From assembly GCA_052387815.1 (NCBI GenBank), contig JBQTIU010000021.1:1-60274 (forward strand): DNA of 60,274 nucleotides. The letters run 5' to 3'. Each line of letters begins with the position of its first letter. Positions within the stretch are counted from its first letter, which is position 1. Shown here one piece after another: positions 9,810 through 18,470 of this stretch. Position numbers and translations under genes: made by a program. Source of the DNA: JBQTIU01 sp052387815. GTDB lineage: Bacteria > Pseudomonadota > Alphaproteobacteria > CACIAM-22H2. The notes beneath the pieces were generated by a model that saw only the letters and a program-made list of their open reading frames with translations, ran no database searches and had not been told where the DNA came from.

Positions 9810-11432
9810 TCAGCTCTCGGCGGCGCGGCCGGTGAGCGCGAACAAGCCACGCGGCCGGCGCTGGATGAACAGGATGATGGCGACCAGGACGAAGATCTTG
9901 CCGAGCACGGCGCCGGCATAGGGCTCGAGGAACTTGTTGATGATCCCCAGCACCATCGAGCCCATGAGCGCGCCCCATAAATTGCCCACGCCACCGAACA
10001 CGACGACCATGAAGGAATCGACGATATAACCCTGGCCGAGATTGGGGCTGACGTTGTCGATCTGGCTCAGAGCCACTCCGGCCATGCCGGCGATCCCCGA
10101 ACCGAGCCCGAAGGTGAGGGCGTCGATGCGGCCGGTGCGAATGCCCATGGCCGAGGCCATGCCGCGATTCTGGGTCACCGCGCGCATCTGCAGCCCGAAC
10201 GCGGTATAGCGCGTGATCAGCATGACCGCGGCGAGCACGGCCAGCCCGAACAGGAAGATCCAGACCCGGTTCTGGGTGATGGCGATGCCGCCCGTAAGCT
10301 CGATGGCGCCGGTCATCCACGACGGGCTCGCGACCTCGCGGTTGGTGGTCCCGAACGCCGAGCGCACCGCCTGCTGCAAGATCATGCTGAGGCCCCAGGT
10401 CATCAGCAGGGTCTCGAGCGGCCGCCCATAAAGATGCTGGATCATGCCCCGTTCGATCCCCACGCCGAGGCCGCCGGCGACGATGAACGCCGCCGGAACG
10501 GAGATCAAGACCGACCACTCGGCGGCCTCGGGCAGGAAGGCGCGGATCGCCTGCTGGACCGCGAAGGTCGCATACGCGCCGACCATCACCATCTCGCCAT
10601 GCGCCATGTTGATCACGCCCATGACGCCGAAGGTGATGGCCAGTCCCATCGCCGCGAGCAGCAGTACGGACCCCAGGCTCAGGCCTTGCAACAGCGCTTG
10701 GACGACTCGCAGCGTGGCGAGTCTGGCCTCGATCGCTTCGATCGCTTTGGCGGCTGCCTCGCCGAGCACGGCGTCGGGCTCGCCCGCGAGCGCCAGCAAT
10801 ATCGCGCGCGCCTCGGCGTCCGAAGATTCGGCGAGGCCGGCGATGCCGGCCAGCCGCACGGCCCGGTCGGGGCTCAAGAGCCGCGTTGCCGCGAGACTGA
10901 GACCCAGTTGCGCGAGCACGCGCCGATCCCGCTCCGTCGATAGGGCCTTCTCGATGAGCGGCAGGTTGTCGAGCGAGCGGGTCTTGTAGATGCCGAGCGC
11001 GGCGGCGAGGCGCTCCTCGGCGTCGGGGCTGAAGAGGACCAGCCGGCCGAGCCCGCCGCGGATCGCGCCGCGCAGGCGGTTGTTGAGCCGTACGGCCTCG
11101 TGCGCATCGGGGGCGAAGGGTCCGAGATCGCGCCCCGCGATCGGATCGTGGGCGCGGCCGCCGCGGGCGATGACCAGCGCGCCGTCCGCCTTGCGAACGT
11201 GGAGATTGCCCTCGCTCATCGCCCGCAGCACCGGCACCGCGCGGGGGTCGCCGAGCGCAGCCAGCTTTTCGACCGCGGCAATGCTGTGGGCGAAATCGTC
11301 GCCGGCCAGACCCGACAGCGCCGCCGTGAAGTCGTCTCCCCACGCCGGCCAGGCGGCGACGAGCAGGAACAGCAGAACCAGCCTGGCGAGCACGAGGATC
11401 GGCGATCGCGCTGTCGGCAACATGGGAATCAC
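9810..11432 (-). CDS. urtB: urea ABC transporter permease UrtB
   Basis: LivH-type permease of 540 residues. A signal-like hydrophobic stretch (LVLARLVLLFLLVAAWPAWG) is followed by a roughly 220-residue helical periplasmic domain with HEAT-like character, found in proteobacterial UrtB, and then the membrane core with MGLAITFGVMGVINMAHGE, RTGRIDALTFGLGSGIAGMAG and FGGVGNLWGALMGS. The start may be the first ATG or the ATG three codons later. It is the second gene of urtABCDE. Confidence 0.93.
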   Translation of the reverse strand: MIPMLPTARSPILVLARLVLLFLLVAAWPAWGDDFTAALSGLAGDDFAHSIAAVEKLAALGDPRAVPVLRAMSEGNLHVRKADGALVIARGGRAHDPIAGRDLGPFAPDAHEAVRLNNRLRGAIRGGLGRLVLFSPDAEERLAAALGIYKTRSLDNLPLIEKALSTERDRRVLAQLGLSLAATRLLSPDRAVRLAGIAGLAESSDAEARAILLALAGEPDAVLGEAAAKAIEAIEARLATLRVVQALLQGLSLGSVLLLAAMGLAITFGVMGVINMAHGEMVMVGAYATFAVQQAIRAFLPEAAEWSVLISVPAAFIVAGGLGVGIERGMIQHLYGRPLETLLMTWGLSMILQQAVRSAFGTTNREVASPSWMTGAIELTGGIAITQNRVWIFLFGLAVLAAVMLITRYTAFGLQMRAVTQNRGMASAMGIRTGRIDALTFGLGSGIAGMAGVALSQIDNVSPNLGQGYIVDSFMVVVFGGVGNLWGALMGSMVLGIINKFLEPYAGAVLGKIFVLVAIILFIQRRPRGLFALTGRAAES

Positions 11433-11483
11433 GACCGGCCCGCCGCGGTCGATCCGCGGCGGGCCAGGAGCACCCCGAGGGCC

Positions 11484-12779
11484 TCAGTTGGTCTTGAAGC
11501 GCGGCTCCACGCAATTGCCGCACACCCACGGGAAGGCCCAGTCGGCGACCTTGCCCTTGTTCTCGGCGATGTGCGGGCTCCACGCGTCGGCGACGATCGG
11601 ACCCTTGGTCTGCCAGACGATCTGGAACTGGCCGTCGGCCTGGACCTCGCCGATCATCACCGGCTTCGAGAGGTGATGGTTGGTGTGCATCATCACCTCG
11701 AAGCCCGACAGCGCCTTGACCTTCTGGCCGTACATGGCCTGGCGCACCGCATCGACGTTGGTGCTGCTGGCCTGCCGCACCGCCTGCACCCACATCTTGA
11801 AGCCGATGTAATGGGCCTCCATCGGGTCGTTGGTGACGCGCTTCGGGTTCTTGGTGAAGGCGTGCCAGCGCTTGATGAAGTCGGCATTGGTCGGGTTCTT
11901 CACCGACTGGAAGTAGTTCCAGGCCGCGAGGTGCCCGACCAAGGGCTTGGTGTCGATGCCCGCCAGCTCCTCCTCGCCGACCGAGAACGCGACCACCGGG
12001 ATGTCTTCGGCCTTGATGCCCTGGTTGCCCAGCTCCTTGTAGAAGGGCACGTTGGCATCGCCGTTGATGGTCGACACTACGGCCGTCTTCTTGCCCTCGG
12101 CGGCGAACCGCTTGACGCGCGCGACGATGGTCTGCCAGTCGGAATGCCCGAACGGCGTGTATTCCTCCATGATGTCGGTTTCGGCGACGCCCTTCGCCTT
12201 GAGGAAGGCGCGCAGGATCTTGTTGGTCGTGCGCGGGTAGACATAGTCCGTCCCCAACAGGACCCAGCGCTTGGCCTCGCCGCCGTCCTTGCCCATCAGG
12301 TACTCGACCGCCGGGATCGCCTGCTGGTTGGGGGCGGCGCCGGTATAGAAGACGTTGCGCGACGACTCCTCGCCCTCGTACTGCACCGGGTAGAACAACA
12401 GCCCGTTGAGCTCCTCGAACACCGGCAACACGGATTTGCGCGACACCGAGGTCCAGTTGCCGAACACGACGTCAACCTTGTGGATCTGCAAGAGCTCGCG
12501 CGCCTTTTCCGCGAACAGCGGCCAGTTGGAGGCCGGATCGACCACCACCGCCTCGACCTTGCGGCCCAACAGGCCGCCGCTCTTGTTGAGCTCGTCGACC
12601 ATCAACAGGACGGTGTCCTTGAGCGTCGTCTCGCTGATCGCCATCGTCCCCGACAGCGAGTGAAGGACGCCGACCTTGATCGGCGCTGGCTGGGCGATGG
12701 CCGGCGCGCCGGCGGCGCCGACCAGCCCGAGGATGATGCCCGCGCCTGCGAGGGCGCGGGCTCGAATGCGGTTGGCCAT
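11484..12779 (-). CDS. urtA: urea ABC transporter substrate-binding protein UrtA
   Basis: Periplasmic urea-binding protein, 431 residues. A signal peptide (RARALAGAGIILGLVGAAGAPAIAQ) precedes PIKVGVLHSLSGTMAISE, the opening of the FmdD/UrtA family; other family blocks are NWTSVSRKSVLPVFEE, LFYPVQYEGEESS and the C-terminal WVCGNC. The ATG at 12777-12779 has a strong GGAGG upstream; an in-frame ATG 12 codons earlier lacks one. First gene of the urt operon, about 70 bases downstream of a sigma-54-like promoter, which fits nitrogen-starvation control. Confidence 0.96.
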   Translation of the reverse strand: MANRIRARALAGAGIILGLVGAAGAPAIAQPAPIKVGVLHSLSGTMAISETTLKDTVLLMVDELNKSGGLLGRKVEAVVVDPASNWPLFAEKARELLQIHKVDVVFGNWTSVSRKSVLPVFEELNGLLFYPVQYEGEESSRNVFYTGAAPNQQAIPAVEYLMGKDGGEAKRWVLLGTDYVYPRTTNKILRAFLKAKGVAETDIMEEYTPFGHSDWQTIVARVKRFAAEGKKTAVVSTINGDANVPFYKELGNQGIKAEDIPVVAFSVGEEELAGIDTKPLVGHLAAWNYFQSVKNPTNADFIKRWHAFTKNPKRVTNDPMEAHYIGFKMWVQAVRQASSTNVDAVRQAMYGQKVKALSGFEVMMHTNHHLSKPVMIGEVQADGQFQIVWQTKGPIVADAWSPHIAENKGKVADWAFPWVCGNCVEPRFKTN

Positions 12780-12850
12780 GATTTTGCCTCCTTGATTGGC
12801 GTGAGGAAACTGCATCGCCTGCGGCTTTTGTTGCAGTGCAATGTAGGTAA

Positions 12851-12867
12851 GGCAAGAAACATGCCAA
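12851..12867 (-). promoter_or_regulatory. sigma-54 (RpoN) promoter candidate for urtABCDE
   Basis: Read on the minus strand the site is TTGGCATGTTTCTTGCC. It has the invariant GG and GC doublets at the correct spacing and matches the YTGGCACG-N4-TTGCW consensus except at three weaker positions. It lies about 72 bases upstream of the urtA start, giving a leader of roughly 60 bases. Just upstream is an AT-rich patch (12883-12905) with a partial IHF-like match (AATCAA-TAGG-ATA). A TGCACC half-site resembling an NtrC half-operator is further up at about 12970, but no full palindrome is visible. Confidence 0.6.
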
Positions 12868-13042
12868 GCCGACCGTGTCTATGATTTCAAAATTAAATCA
12901 ATAGGATATAAACCAACCCCGAGCTATCCCGAGGCTTGGGAACGACCAGGAGCCCATTACCTGGGCGCACAGGTGCATGAATATTAGGCAGTTATCGTAA
13001 CCAGGCGGCCCTCGACCGCCGACGGGCCGCCGGCCCGCTCGA

Positions 13043-14782
13043 TCAAAAGATCTCCGGCTCGGGAGTCGGGGGGCCGGCCGATAGAAAATCAAAATCGCAG
13101 CCCTTGTCGGCTTGGCCGATGTGGCGCTCGAAGAGGGCGCCATAGCCGCGCGCGTAGCGGGCGGGGGGCGGGGTCCACGCGGCGCGACGGCGGGCCAGCT
13201 CGGCGTCCTCGACGCGCATCTCGATCCGGCGGGCCGGCACGTCGAGGTCGACGATGTCGCCGGTCCGCAACAGGGCCAACGGGCCGCCCAGGTGGGATTC
13301 GGGCGCGACATGCAGGACGCAGGTGCCGAAATGCGTGCCGCTCATCCGCGCATCGGAGACGCGCACCATGTCGCGCACGCCGCGCGCGAGAAGCTGCTTG
13401 GGGATCGGCAGATTGCCCCACTCCGGCATGCCGGGGCCGCCGACCGGCCCGGCGCCGCGCAGCACCAGCACGGTGTCGGGATCGACTTCGAGACTCGGAT
13501 CGTCGATGCGCCCCATGAGATCGGCCGCTCCGTCGAACACCAAGGCCGCTCCGGTGTGGCGCAGGAGCCCGGGGCTCGCCGCCGACGGCTTGATGACGCA
13601 GCCGTCGGGGGCGAGATTGCCCCTCAAGACGGCGAGCGCGCCGGCGGCGGTGACCGGGTCGTCGAGGGGGCGGATGACGTCGTCGTTCCAGCACCGCGCC
13701 CGGGCGATATTTTCGCCAAGCGTGCGGCCGTTGACGGTCGGGCAGTCGAGCGCCAAGCGATCGGCGAGCCGGGCGAGGAGCGCCCCGAGGCCGCCCGCAT
13801 AGAAGAAATCCTCCATGAGATGGCGGCCGGACGGGAAGAGATTGGCGAGGACGGGCGTGCGCCGCGACTCGGCGTCGAAGGCATCGAGCCTCATTGCCAC
13901 GCCGCGCCGTTCGGCGAGCGCCATGAGGTGGATGACCGCGTTGGTCGACCCGCCCAGCGCCATGTCGACGACGATGCCGTTGGCGAACGCCCGCTGGTCC
14001 AGGATGGCGGACGGCTTCAAGTCCTCCCAGACCATCTCGACGATGCGCTGGCCGCAATCCGCGGCCATGCGCAGGTGAGCGGAATCCGCCGCCGGGATCG
14101 ACGAGGCGCCGGGCAGCGTCATCCCCATGGCGTCGACGATCGAGGTCATGGTCGAGGCGGTGCCCATCGTGTTGCAGGTCCCGTGCGAGCGCGCCATGTG
14201 CGTCTCGAGCTCGGTCCAGTCGGCCTCCGAGATCGTCCCGGCCCGCAGCTCGTCCCAGTATTTGCGGGTATGCGTGCCGGCGCCGACCGTGTGGCCGCGC
14301 CAATGGCCGTTCAGCATCGGCCCCGCCGGACAGAAGATGGCCGGGATGTCCATGCTGATCGCGCCCATGAGCAGGCCGGGCGTGGTCTTGTCGCAGCCGC
14401 CCAAGAGGACCGCGCCGTCGATGGGATGGCTGCGCAACAGCTCCTCGGTCTCCATGGCGAGGAGGTTGCGGTACATCATGGTGGTCGGCTTGACCATCAC
14501 TTCGCCCAACGACAGGGCCGGCAATTCGACCGCGAAGCCGCCCGCCCGCCACACGCCCTGGCGGACGGCGTTGGCGCGCTCGCGCAAGTGCGCGTGGCAG
14601 GGGCTCATCTCGCTCCAGGTGTTGACGATGGCGATCACCGGGCGGCCCATGAAATCTTGGCGGCGGAAGCCCATCTGCTGGGTCCGCTGCCGGTGGCCGA
14701 AGGCGCGCATGTCGGCGGCCGCGTACCAGCGCTGGCTGCGCAGCTCGCCGGTCTGTCTTCGCCGCCGCTCCGCTTCGGGCAT
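13043..14782 (-). CDS. IlvD/Edd-family sugar-acid dehydratase
   Basis: Iron-sulfur dehydratase of 579 residues that removes water from 2,3-dihydroxy acids to give 2-keto-3-deoxy acids. The cluster cysteines are in NTWSEMSPCHAH, GGCDKTTPG and SHGTCNTMGTAS; further family blocks are LPGASSIPAADSAH and GGSTNAVIH. The MRAFGHRQRTQQMG opening and overall length resemble L-arabonate/D-xylonate-type dehydratases more than the biosynthetic IlvD. It faces an operon with an HpcH/HpaI aldolase, a TRAP transporter and an Ldh2 dehydrogenase, which fits sugar-acid or hydroxy-acid breakdown. The exact substrate cannot be told from sequence. Confidence 0.85.
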   Translation of the reverse strand: MPEAERRRRQTGELRSQRWYAAADMRAFGHRQRTQQMGFRRQDFMGRPVIAIVNTWSEMSPCHAHLRERANAVRQGVWRAGGFAVELPALSLGEVMVKPTTMMYRNLLAMETEELLRSHPIDGAVLLGGCDKTTPGLLMGAISMDIPAIFCPAGPMLNGHWRGHTVGAGTHTRKYWDELRAGTISEADWTELETHMARSHGTCNTMGTASTMTSIVDAMGMTLPGASSIPAADSAHLRMAADCGQRIVEMVWEDLKPSAILDQRAFANGIVVDMALGGSTNAVIHLMALAERRGVAMRLDAFDAESRRTPVLANLFPSGRHLMEDFFYAGGLGALLARLADRLALDCPTVNGRTLGENIARARCWNDDVIRPLDDPVTAAGALAVLRGNLAPDGCVIKPSAASPGLLRHTGAALVFDGAADLMGRIDDPSLEVDPDTVLVLRGAGPVGGPGMPEWGNLPIPKQLLARGVRDMVRVSDARMSGTHFGTCVLHVAPESHLGGPLALLRTGDIVDLDVPARRIEMRVEDAELARRRAAWTPPPARYARGYGALFERHIGQADKGCDFDFLSAGPPTPEPEIF

Positions 14783-15221
14783 GTCGTAGATCCGCAAGGG
14801 CGATCGAGGCCGCCGATGATAGCGCTCTCGAACGTGGCGGTGAAGCCGGGCGCAAGGGAGGGGCGATGAGGCGCCAAGGACGGCCGACCCGGCCGTAACG
14901 GTCGCGCCAGGCGGGCGGTGGCGACAGGTTCCGGTTCTCCCTCGACCACGGCCTCGACGATTACCTCGCCTGGGTCGCAGCGCACCGCGTTCGGGTTGCG
15001 GCGCCGGTATGAGCGGCTTGGGGCGCGCCCCTTGGCTCGCCCCGATCCCGAGGCGGGGCGAGGCCGCGCATGTCGGCACGACAACGGTTGCTTGACCTCC
15101 GTTTTCATGGTAGGCAAAATCATCGACGCGCGTTGGCATTCTTCCCTCGGCACGGCGCAGCCCGTGAAATTCTTTTGGATGGGCGCGTGCTTCTCCGGCG
15201 ATCGATCGAGCGGGATTTGAG
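14783..15221. other. divergent intergenic region with an unidentified coding-like scrap
   Basis: This 439-base stretch separates the dehydratase and the aldolase operon. About 14902-15012 on the plus strand reads like a protein C-terminus (DRFRFSLDHGLDDYLAWVA, ending at a TGA at 15010) but has no start and stops upstream at TAA, so it may be a gene scrap. I do not recognise it. The rest holds the promoter candidate at 15092-15120 and nothing else I can support. Confidence 0.4.
15092..15120 (+). promoter_or_regulatory. sigma-70-like promoter for the aldolase/TRAP operon
   Basis: TTGACC (15092-15097) and CAAAAT (15115-15120) are separated by exactly 17 bases. Transcription would start near 15127, leaving a leader of about 95 bases before the aldolase gene. 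No regulator gene is present beside it. Confidence 0.45.
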
Positions 15222-16037
15222 ATGTCGCTGAAAGCGCGAATGGCAGGCGAGCCGGTGTTCGGGACGTTCGTCTTCCTGCCCGATCCCGGCGTGGTCGAGA
15301 TCATGGCGCTCGCCGGGATGGACTTTGTGATCATCGATCTCGAGCACAGCCCCAAGAATTGGGAAACCGTCGAGAACATGGTTCGGGCGGCAGAGGCCCG
15401 CGGCCTTTCGGTGCTGATCCGGGTGAGCGAAAACAACGAGAAGGGCATCCTCCAGGCCTTGGAACTCGGCGCGGAAGGCGTCGTCGTACCCTTCGTGCAA
15501 ACGGCCGATGACGCGCGCAAGGCCGGGGCCGCCATGAAATATGCGCCCGCTGGCACGCGGGGGACGTGCACGTTGACGCGGGTCGCGGCGTATGGCGGCC
15601 TGCGGGCGGGATTCCTCGACCACGCGCGCCGGCTCAATGAAAAAACGCTGTTCGTGGCGCAGGTCGAGGACAAGGTCGCGGTCGACAACATCGCTTCCAT
15701 CGTGGCGGCCGAACCCGGTCCGGACGTGATCATGATCGGCCGGTCGGATTTGGCGTCGTCCCTGGGCCGACCCGGCCAGGTCAACGACCCGGCGGTCCTC
15801 GAAGCGACCGATTGGATCATCCGGGCGGTCGCGACGGGAGGGGACCGGACACGGTGCTTCGGGATCGGCGTGTACGGCCCCGCGGAAGCCGCCGCGTGGC
15901 TCAGGAAGGGGTGCCGGTTCTTCTTCTTCTCGTCCGATGGCCTCATCCTCCTGAACGCGGCCAAAGGCGCCCGCGAGGCGTTTCGCCAAGCCGTCGCCGA
16001 AAGCGCGAAGTCGGGGAGCAAAGTAACCGCGGCTTAG
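15222..16037 (+). CDS. HpcH/HpaI-family aldolase
   Basis: Class II (metal-dependent) pyruvate aldolase of the HpcH/HpaI family, 271 residues, expected to cleave 4-hydroxy-2-oxo acids into pyruvate plus an aldehyde. Family features are MDFVIIDLEHSP, VLIRVSENNE, AEGVVVPFVQTADDAR, the metal-ligand region QVEDKVAVDNI and the ligand aspartate in DVIMIGRSDLA. The ATG at 15222 gives the standard opening (LKARMAGEPVFGTFV). It is the first gene of a five-to-six gene set with a PPC protein and a TRAP transporter, and its probable supplier of a 2-keto-3-deoxy acid is the divergent dehydratase. Confidence 0.87.
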   Translation: MSLKARMAGEPVFGTFVFLPDPGVVEIMALAGMDFVIIDLEHSPKNWETVENMVRAAEARGLSVLIRVSENNEKGILQALELGAEGVVVPFVQTADDARKAGAAMKYAPAGTRGTCTLTRVAAYGGLRAGFLDHARRLNEKTLFVAQVEDKVAVDNIASIVAAEPGPDVIMIGRSDLASSLGRPGQVNDPAVLEATDWIIRAVATGGDRTRCFGIGVYGPAEAAAWLRKGCRFFFFSSDGLILLNAAKGAREAFRQAVAESAKSGSKVTAA

Positions 16038-16075
16038 TGCCGCGATTGGGAACGAAGTCTCGAAGGGAGGACGCG

Positions 16076-16606
16076 ATGGTGGACGTCATTGCCCGCGCCA
16101 AGATCACCGATGTCATCTATGCGCAGTTGTCGCCGGACGGCGACCTGTACAAGGAGATCATGGAGATCGCCAAGCGGGAGAACATCAAGACCGGCATGGT
16201 GCTCAACGTCGTCGGCGGGTTGCGCAAGGCGCGGCTGAGCATGCCGGTGAAGGCGACCGAGCCGTCGGCCCCGCCCGGCGTCCTCGAACTCGAGGGCATG
16301 ATGGAGTGTTCGGCCTTCGGCACCATCGGGCAGAATCTCGACACCTACGATTCCGAGGGCACCTCGGGTATCCTTTACAAGAAGGGCGAACCGAATCTGC
16401 ATGTCCACGTCACGGTCACCCATGCCGGCAAGACCTATATGGGCCACCTGATCGAGGGGTGCGTCGTCCGCTCCCTCCACCCGAAATCCCATTTCACCAT
16501 CGTGCTGGCGAAGACCAAGGGCGCGGTCTTGAACTTCCGGGTGTCGAAGGAGCGCACCGACAGATACCCGAAGGGAATTCCGATCCACGATCTCCAGTCG
16601 GTATGA
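16076..16606 (+). CDS. PPC (DUF296) domain protein
   Basis: A 176-residue protein with one PPC domain (plants and prokaryotes conserved, DUF296). The domain core is LHVHVTVTHAGKTYMGHLIEG, here shown in its conserved parts: the H-x-H pair and the GHLxEG turn. In plants the domain sits on AT-hook proteins; the bacterial stand-alone proteins form trimers with a possible metal or ligand site and no proven reaction. A good GAAGGGAGG ribosome site precedes the ATG. It sits between an aldolase and a TRAP transporter, so a sensing or enzymatic role in the same pathway is an inference. Confidence 0.75.
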   Translation: MVDVIARAKITDVIYAQLSPDGDLYKEIMEIAKRENIKTGMVLNVVGGLRKARLSMPVKATEPSAPPGVLELEGMMECSAFGTIGQNLDTYDSEGTSGILYKKGEPNLHVHVTVTHAGKTYMGHLIEGCVVRSLHPKSHFTIVLAKTKGAVLNFRVSKERTDRYPKGIPIHDLQSV

Positions 16607-16676
16607 CAGGCTGGGGGTGGCGTCGGTTGCGGCGGCGCGGTTCGCGCCGCCCCGTTTCAACGAGGGAGGATCGCAC

Positions 16677-17753
16677 ATGAATGTGAAGGGAGTGGTGTTC
16701 GGATCGTTGGTCGGGCTCGTCGCGATCTTCGGATCGCCGGCGGTGCAAGGCCAAACGGTCCAGCTCGTCTATGCCAACGGCTACGCCAAGACCCATGTGC
16801 AAGTGGGCGTGGTCGCCGACGAATGGATCAAGCGGATCGAGGAGCAGACCCAAGGCCGCGTCAAGATCCGACACGTGCCGGGCGGCGCGCTCTTGAAACC
16901 GGAGAACATGCTCGAAGGCCTGCGCGGGCGCGTGGCCGATATCGGATCGCTAGTCGTTTCGTTCTTCCCGGGCCAGCTGCCGATCTCGGCGACGCTCGCC
17001 AGCACCATCGATCCGAACCTCGGCAACAAGCTCGACTTGAAGGGCGTGACCGCCATCACCATGCGGCTCATCGAGGAGTTCGACGCGGTCGGCGCCGAAT
17101 ACGACAAGCTGGGCGTCAAAGCGGTCTACTGGGTGCCGACGCCCGCCTATGCCATCATCGCGAACAAGTCGATCCAGGGCCTCGGTGATTTCAAAGGCAA
17201 GAAGATGCGGGCGTTCGGCACCAACCTGCCGAAGCTCCTGGATGCGGCCGGCGCGGCGCCGCTCGCCATGGCGTTCGGCGAAATCTACACCAGCCTGCAG
17301 ACCGGCGTGATCGACGGCGCGGTGACCGACCCGCCGGCGATGATCAGCGGCAAGTTCGGCGAGGTCGCGAAGAACGTGATCACCACCGGCCCCGGCGACG
17401 GCGCCATATCGGCGATCGCCCCGGTCGCGTATCTCTTCAACAATGAAAGCTGGGCCAAGCTCACGAAGCAGGACCAGGACATCGTCCGGAAGGTGAGCCG
17501 CGAGATGACCCCCTATGGGGCCGACAAGATGATCGAGGCCCAGAACGGGGCATTCGACGAGCTGCGTAAACAGGGCGTCACGGTCCGCCATCTCTCGGTG
17601 GCCGAGACCGAGGAGCTGACGCGCAAGTCGCCCGACTTCTACAAGCTGGCGGCGGACAGCATCAACGAGAAGGGACTCCCGGGAACCGCGATCGTCGATC
17701 GCTATAAGGCGCTGGCGATGGACTACCTCGCCGGCAAGTGGAAGCCGTTCTGA
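16677..17753 (+). CDS. dctP: TRAP transporter substrate-binding protein (DctP type)
   Basis: Periplasmic solute receptor of a tripartite TRAP transporter, 358 residues. It has a signal peptide (MNVKGVVFGSLVGLVAIFG, cleavage probably after VQGQ) and DctP-family segments including RVKIRHVPGGAL, GDFKGKKMRAFG and MAFGEIYTSLQTGVIDGA; the last is the family's ligand-arginine-containing hinge region in modified form. A strong GAGGGAGGA ribosome site precedes the ATG at 16677. The small and large membrane subunits follow. The ligand is probably a carboxylate or hydroxy acid, from context. Confidence 0.9.
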   Translation: MNVKGVVFGSLVGLVAIFGSPAVQGQTVQLVYANGYAKTHVQVGVVADEWIKRIEEQTQGRVKIRHVPGGALLKPENMLEGLRGRVADIGSLVVSFFPGQLPISATLASTIDPNLGNKLDLKGVTAITMRLIEEFDAVGAEYDKLGVKAVYWVPTPAYAIIANKSIQGLGDFKGKKMRAFGTNLPKLLDAAGAAPLAMAFGEIYTSLQTGVIDGAVTDPPAMISGKFGEVAKNVITTGPGDGAISAIAPVAYLFNNESWAKLTKQDQDIVRKVSREMTPYGADKMIEAQNGAFDELRKQGVTVRHLSVAETEELTRKSPDFYKLAADSINEKGLPGTAIVDRYKALAMDYLAGKWKPF

Positions 17754-17942
17754 TCGGTTGCGCCGGCGCCGGTCGTCGGGTCCACCCGTGGGCCAGGTGG
17801 AGGGGTGTAGGTCGCGTGCGGATGAGGCGGGGTCGGGCGCTGGATGCTGTCGGGCCCGGCGGAGGTTGCCCCTCGAGGCACCGGGGCGAGGGAGAATCTT
17901 TGGCATTTAAGACGGGCGGCGGGGCAGCCTTGAGGGGGAATC

Positions 17943-18467
17943 TTGGGGCAAAGGTTTGAGCGCATCTGGCGCGGGATTCTTTACTTCTTCGCGCTGTTGA
18001 GTGGCATCCTTCTGTTCTGCCTCGCAGCCGTCGTCACGACCGACGTCCTGATGCGATATGCGACCGGCCGGCCGATCATCGGCGTGTTCGAAGTGGCCGA
18101 GATCCTCTTGGTGTTCGTGACCTTCTTCGCGGTCGGTTTTGTCCAGCATTCGGGCCGCCAATTGCGGGTGGATGCGTTGAGCCACCGCGCGCGCGGGCGC
18201 ACGGCCGCGGCGCTCGCCGTCTTCGACGGCTTCATGGCGCTCATCGTTTTCGGAATCCTGCTCGTGACCGGCTGGCGCGAACTCGGCAAGGCGATGGCCG
18301 GCGGGTTCTTGCGCCGCGGTCTCATCGAAATCCCGACCGCGGTTCCGTTGAGCGTGCTGGTGTTCGGCACGGCTCTCCTCTGCGTAGCGATCCTCGTGGG
18401 TTTGGTTGCGGGTCTGCGGCAGCTCTTCGGTCGCATCGACCACGCCGCCGCCAACCCGCGCGAGTGA
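17943..18467 (+). CDS. dctQ: TRAP transporter small permease (DctQ type)
   Basis: Small membrane subunit of the TRAP transporter, 174 residues with four hydrophobic segments (about residues 10-32, 48-66, 88-108 and 127-150). The start is a TTG at 17943 preceded by GAGGGGG at good spacing; there is no ATG option that keeps the first helix. Typical DctQ features are TTDVLMRYATGRPIIGVFEVAEILLV in the first and second helix region. The stop is four bases before dctM. Confidence 0.85.
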   Translation: MGQRFERIWRGILYFFALLSGILLFCLAAVVTTDVLMRYATGRPIIGVFEVAEILLVFVTFFAVGFVQHSGRQLRVDALSHRARGRTAAALAVFDGFMALIVFGILLVTGWRELGKAMAGGFLRRGLIEIPTAVPLSVLVFGTALLCVAILVGLVAGLRQLFGRIDHAAANPRE

Positions 18468-18470
18468 TCC

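Noticed and set aside
12957..12985. NtrC operator upstream of urtA
   Set aside because: Only one half-site (TGCACC on the minus strand) is visible; the matching half is absent.
13043..16021. A 992-residue dehydratase
   Set aside because: Residues before the MPEAERRRR start (14782) are antisense to the aldolase gene and intergenic bases, with no family match.
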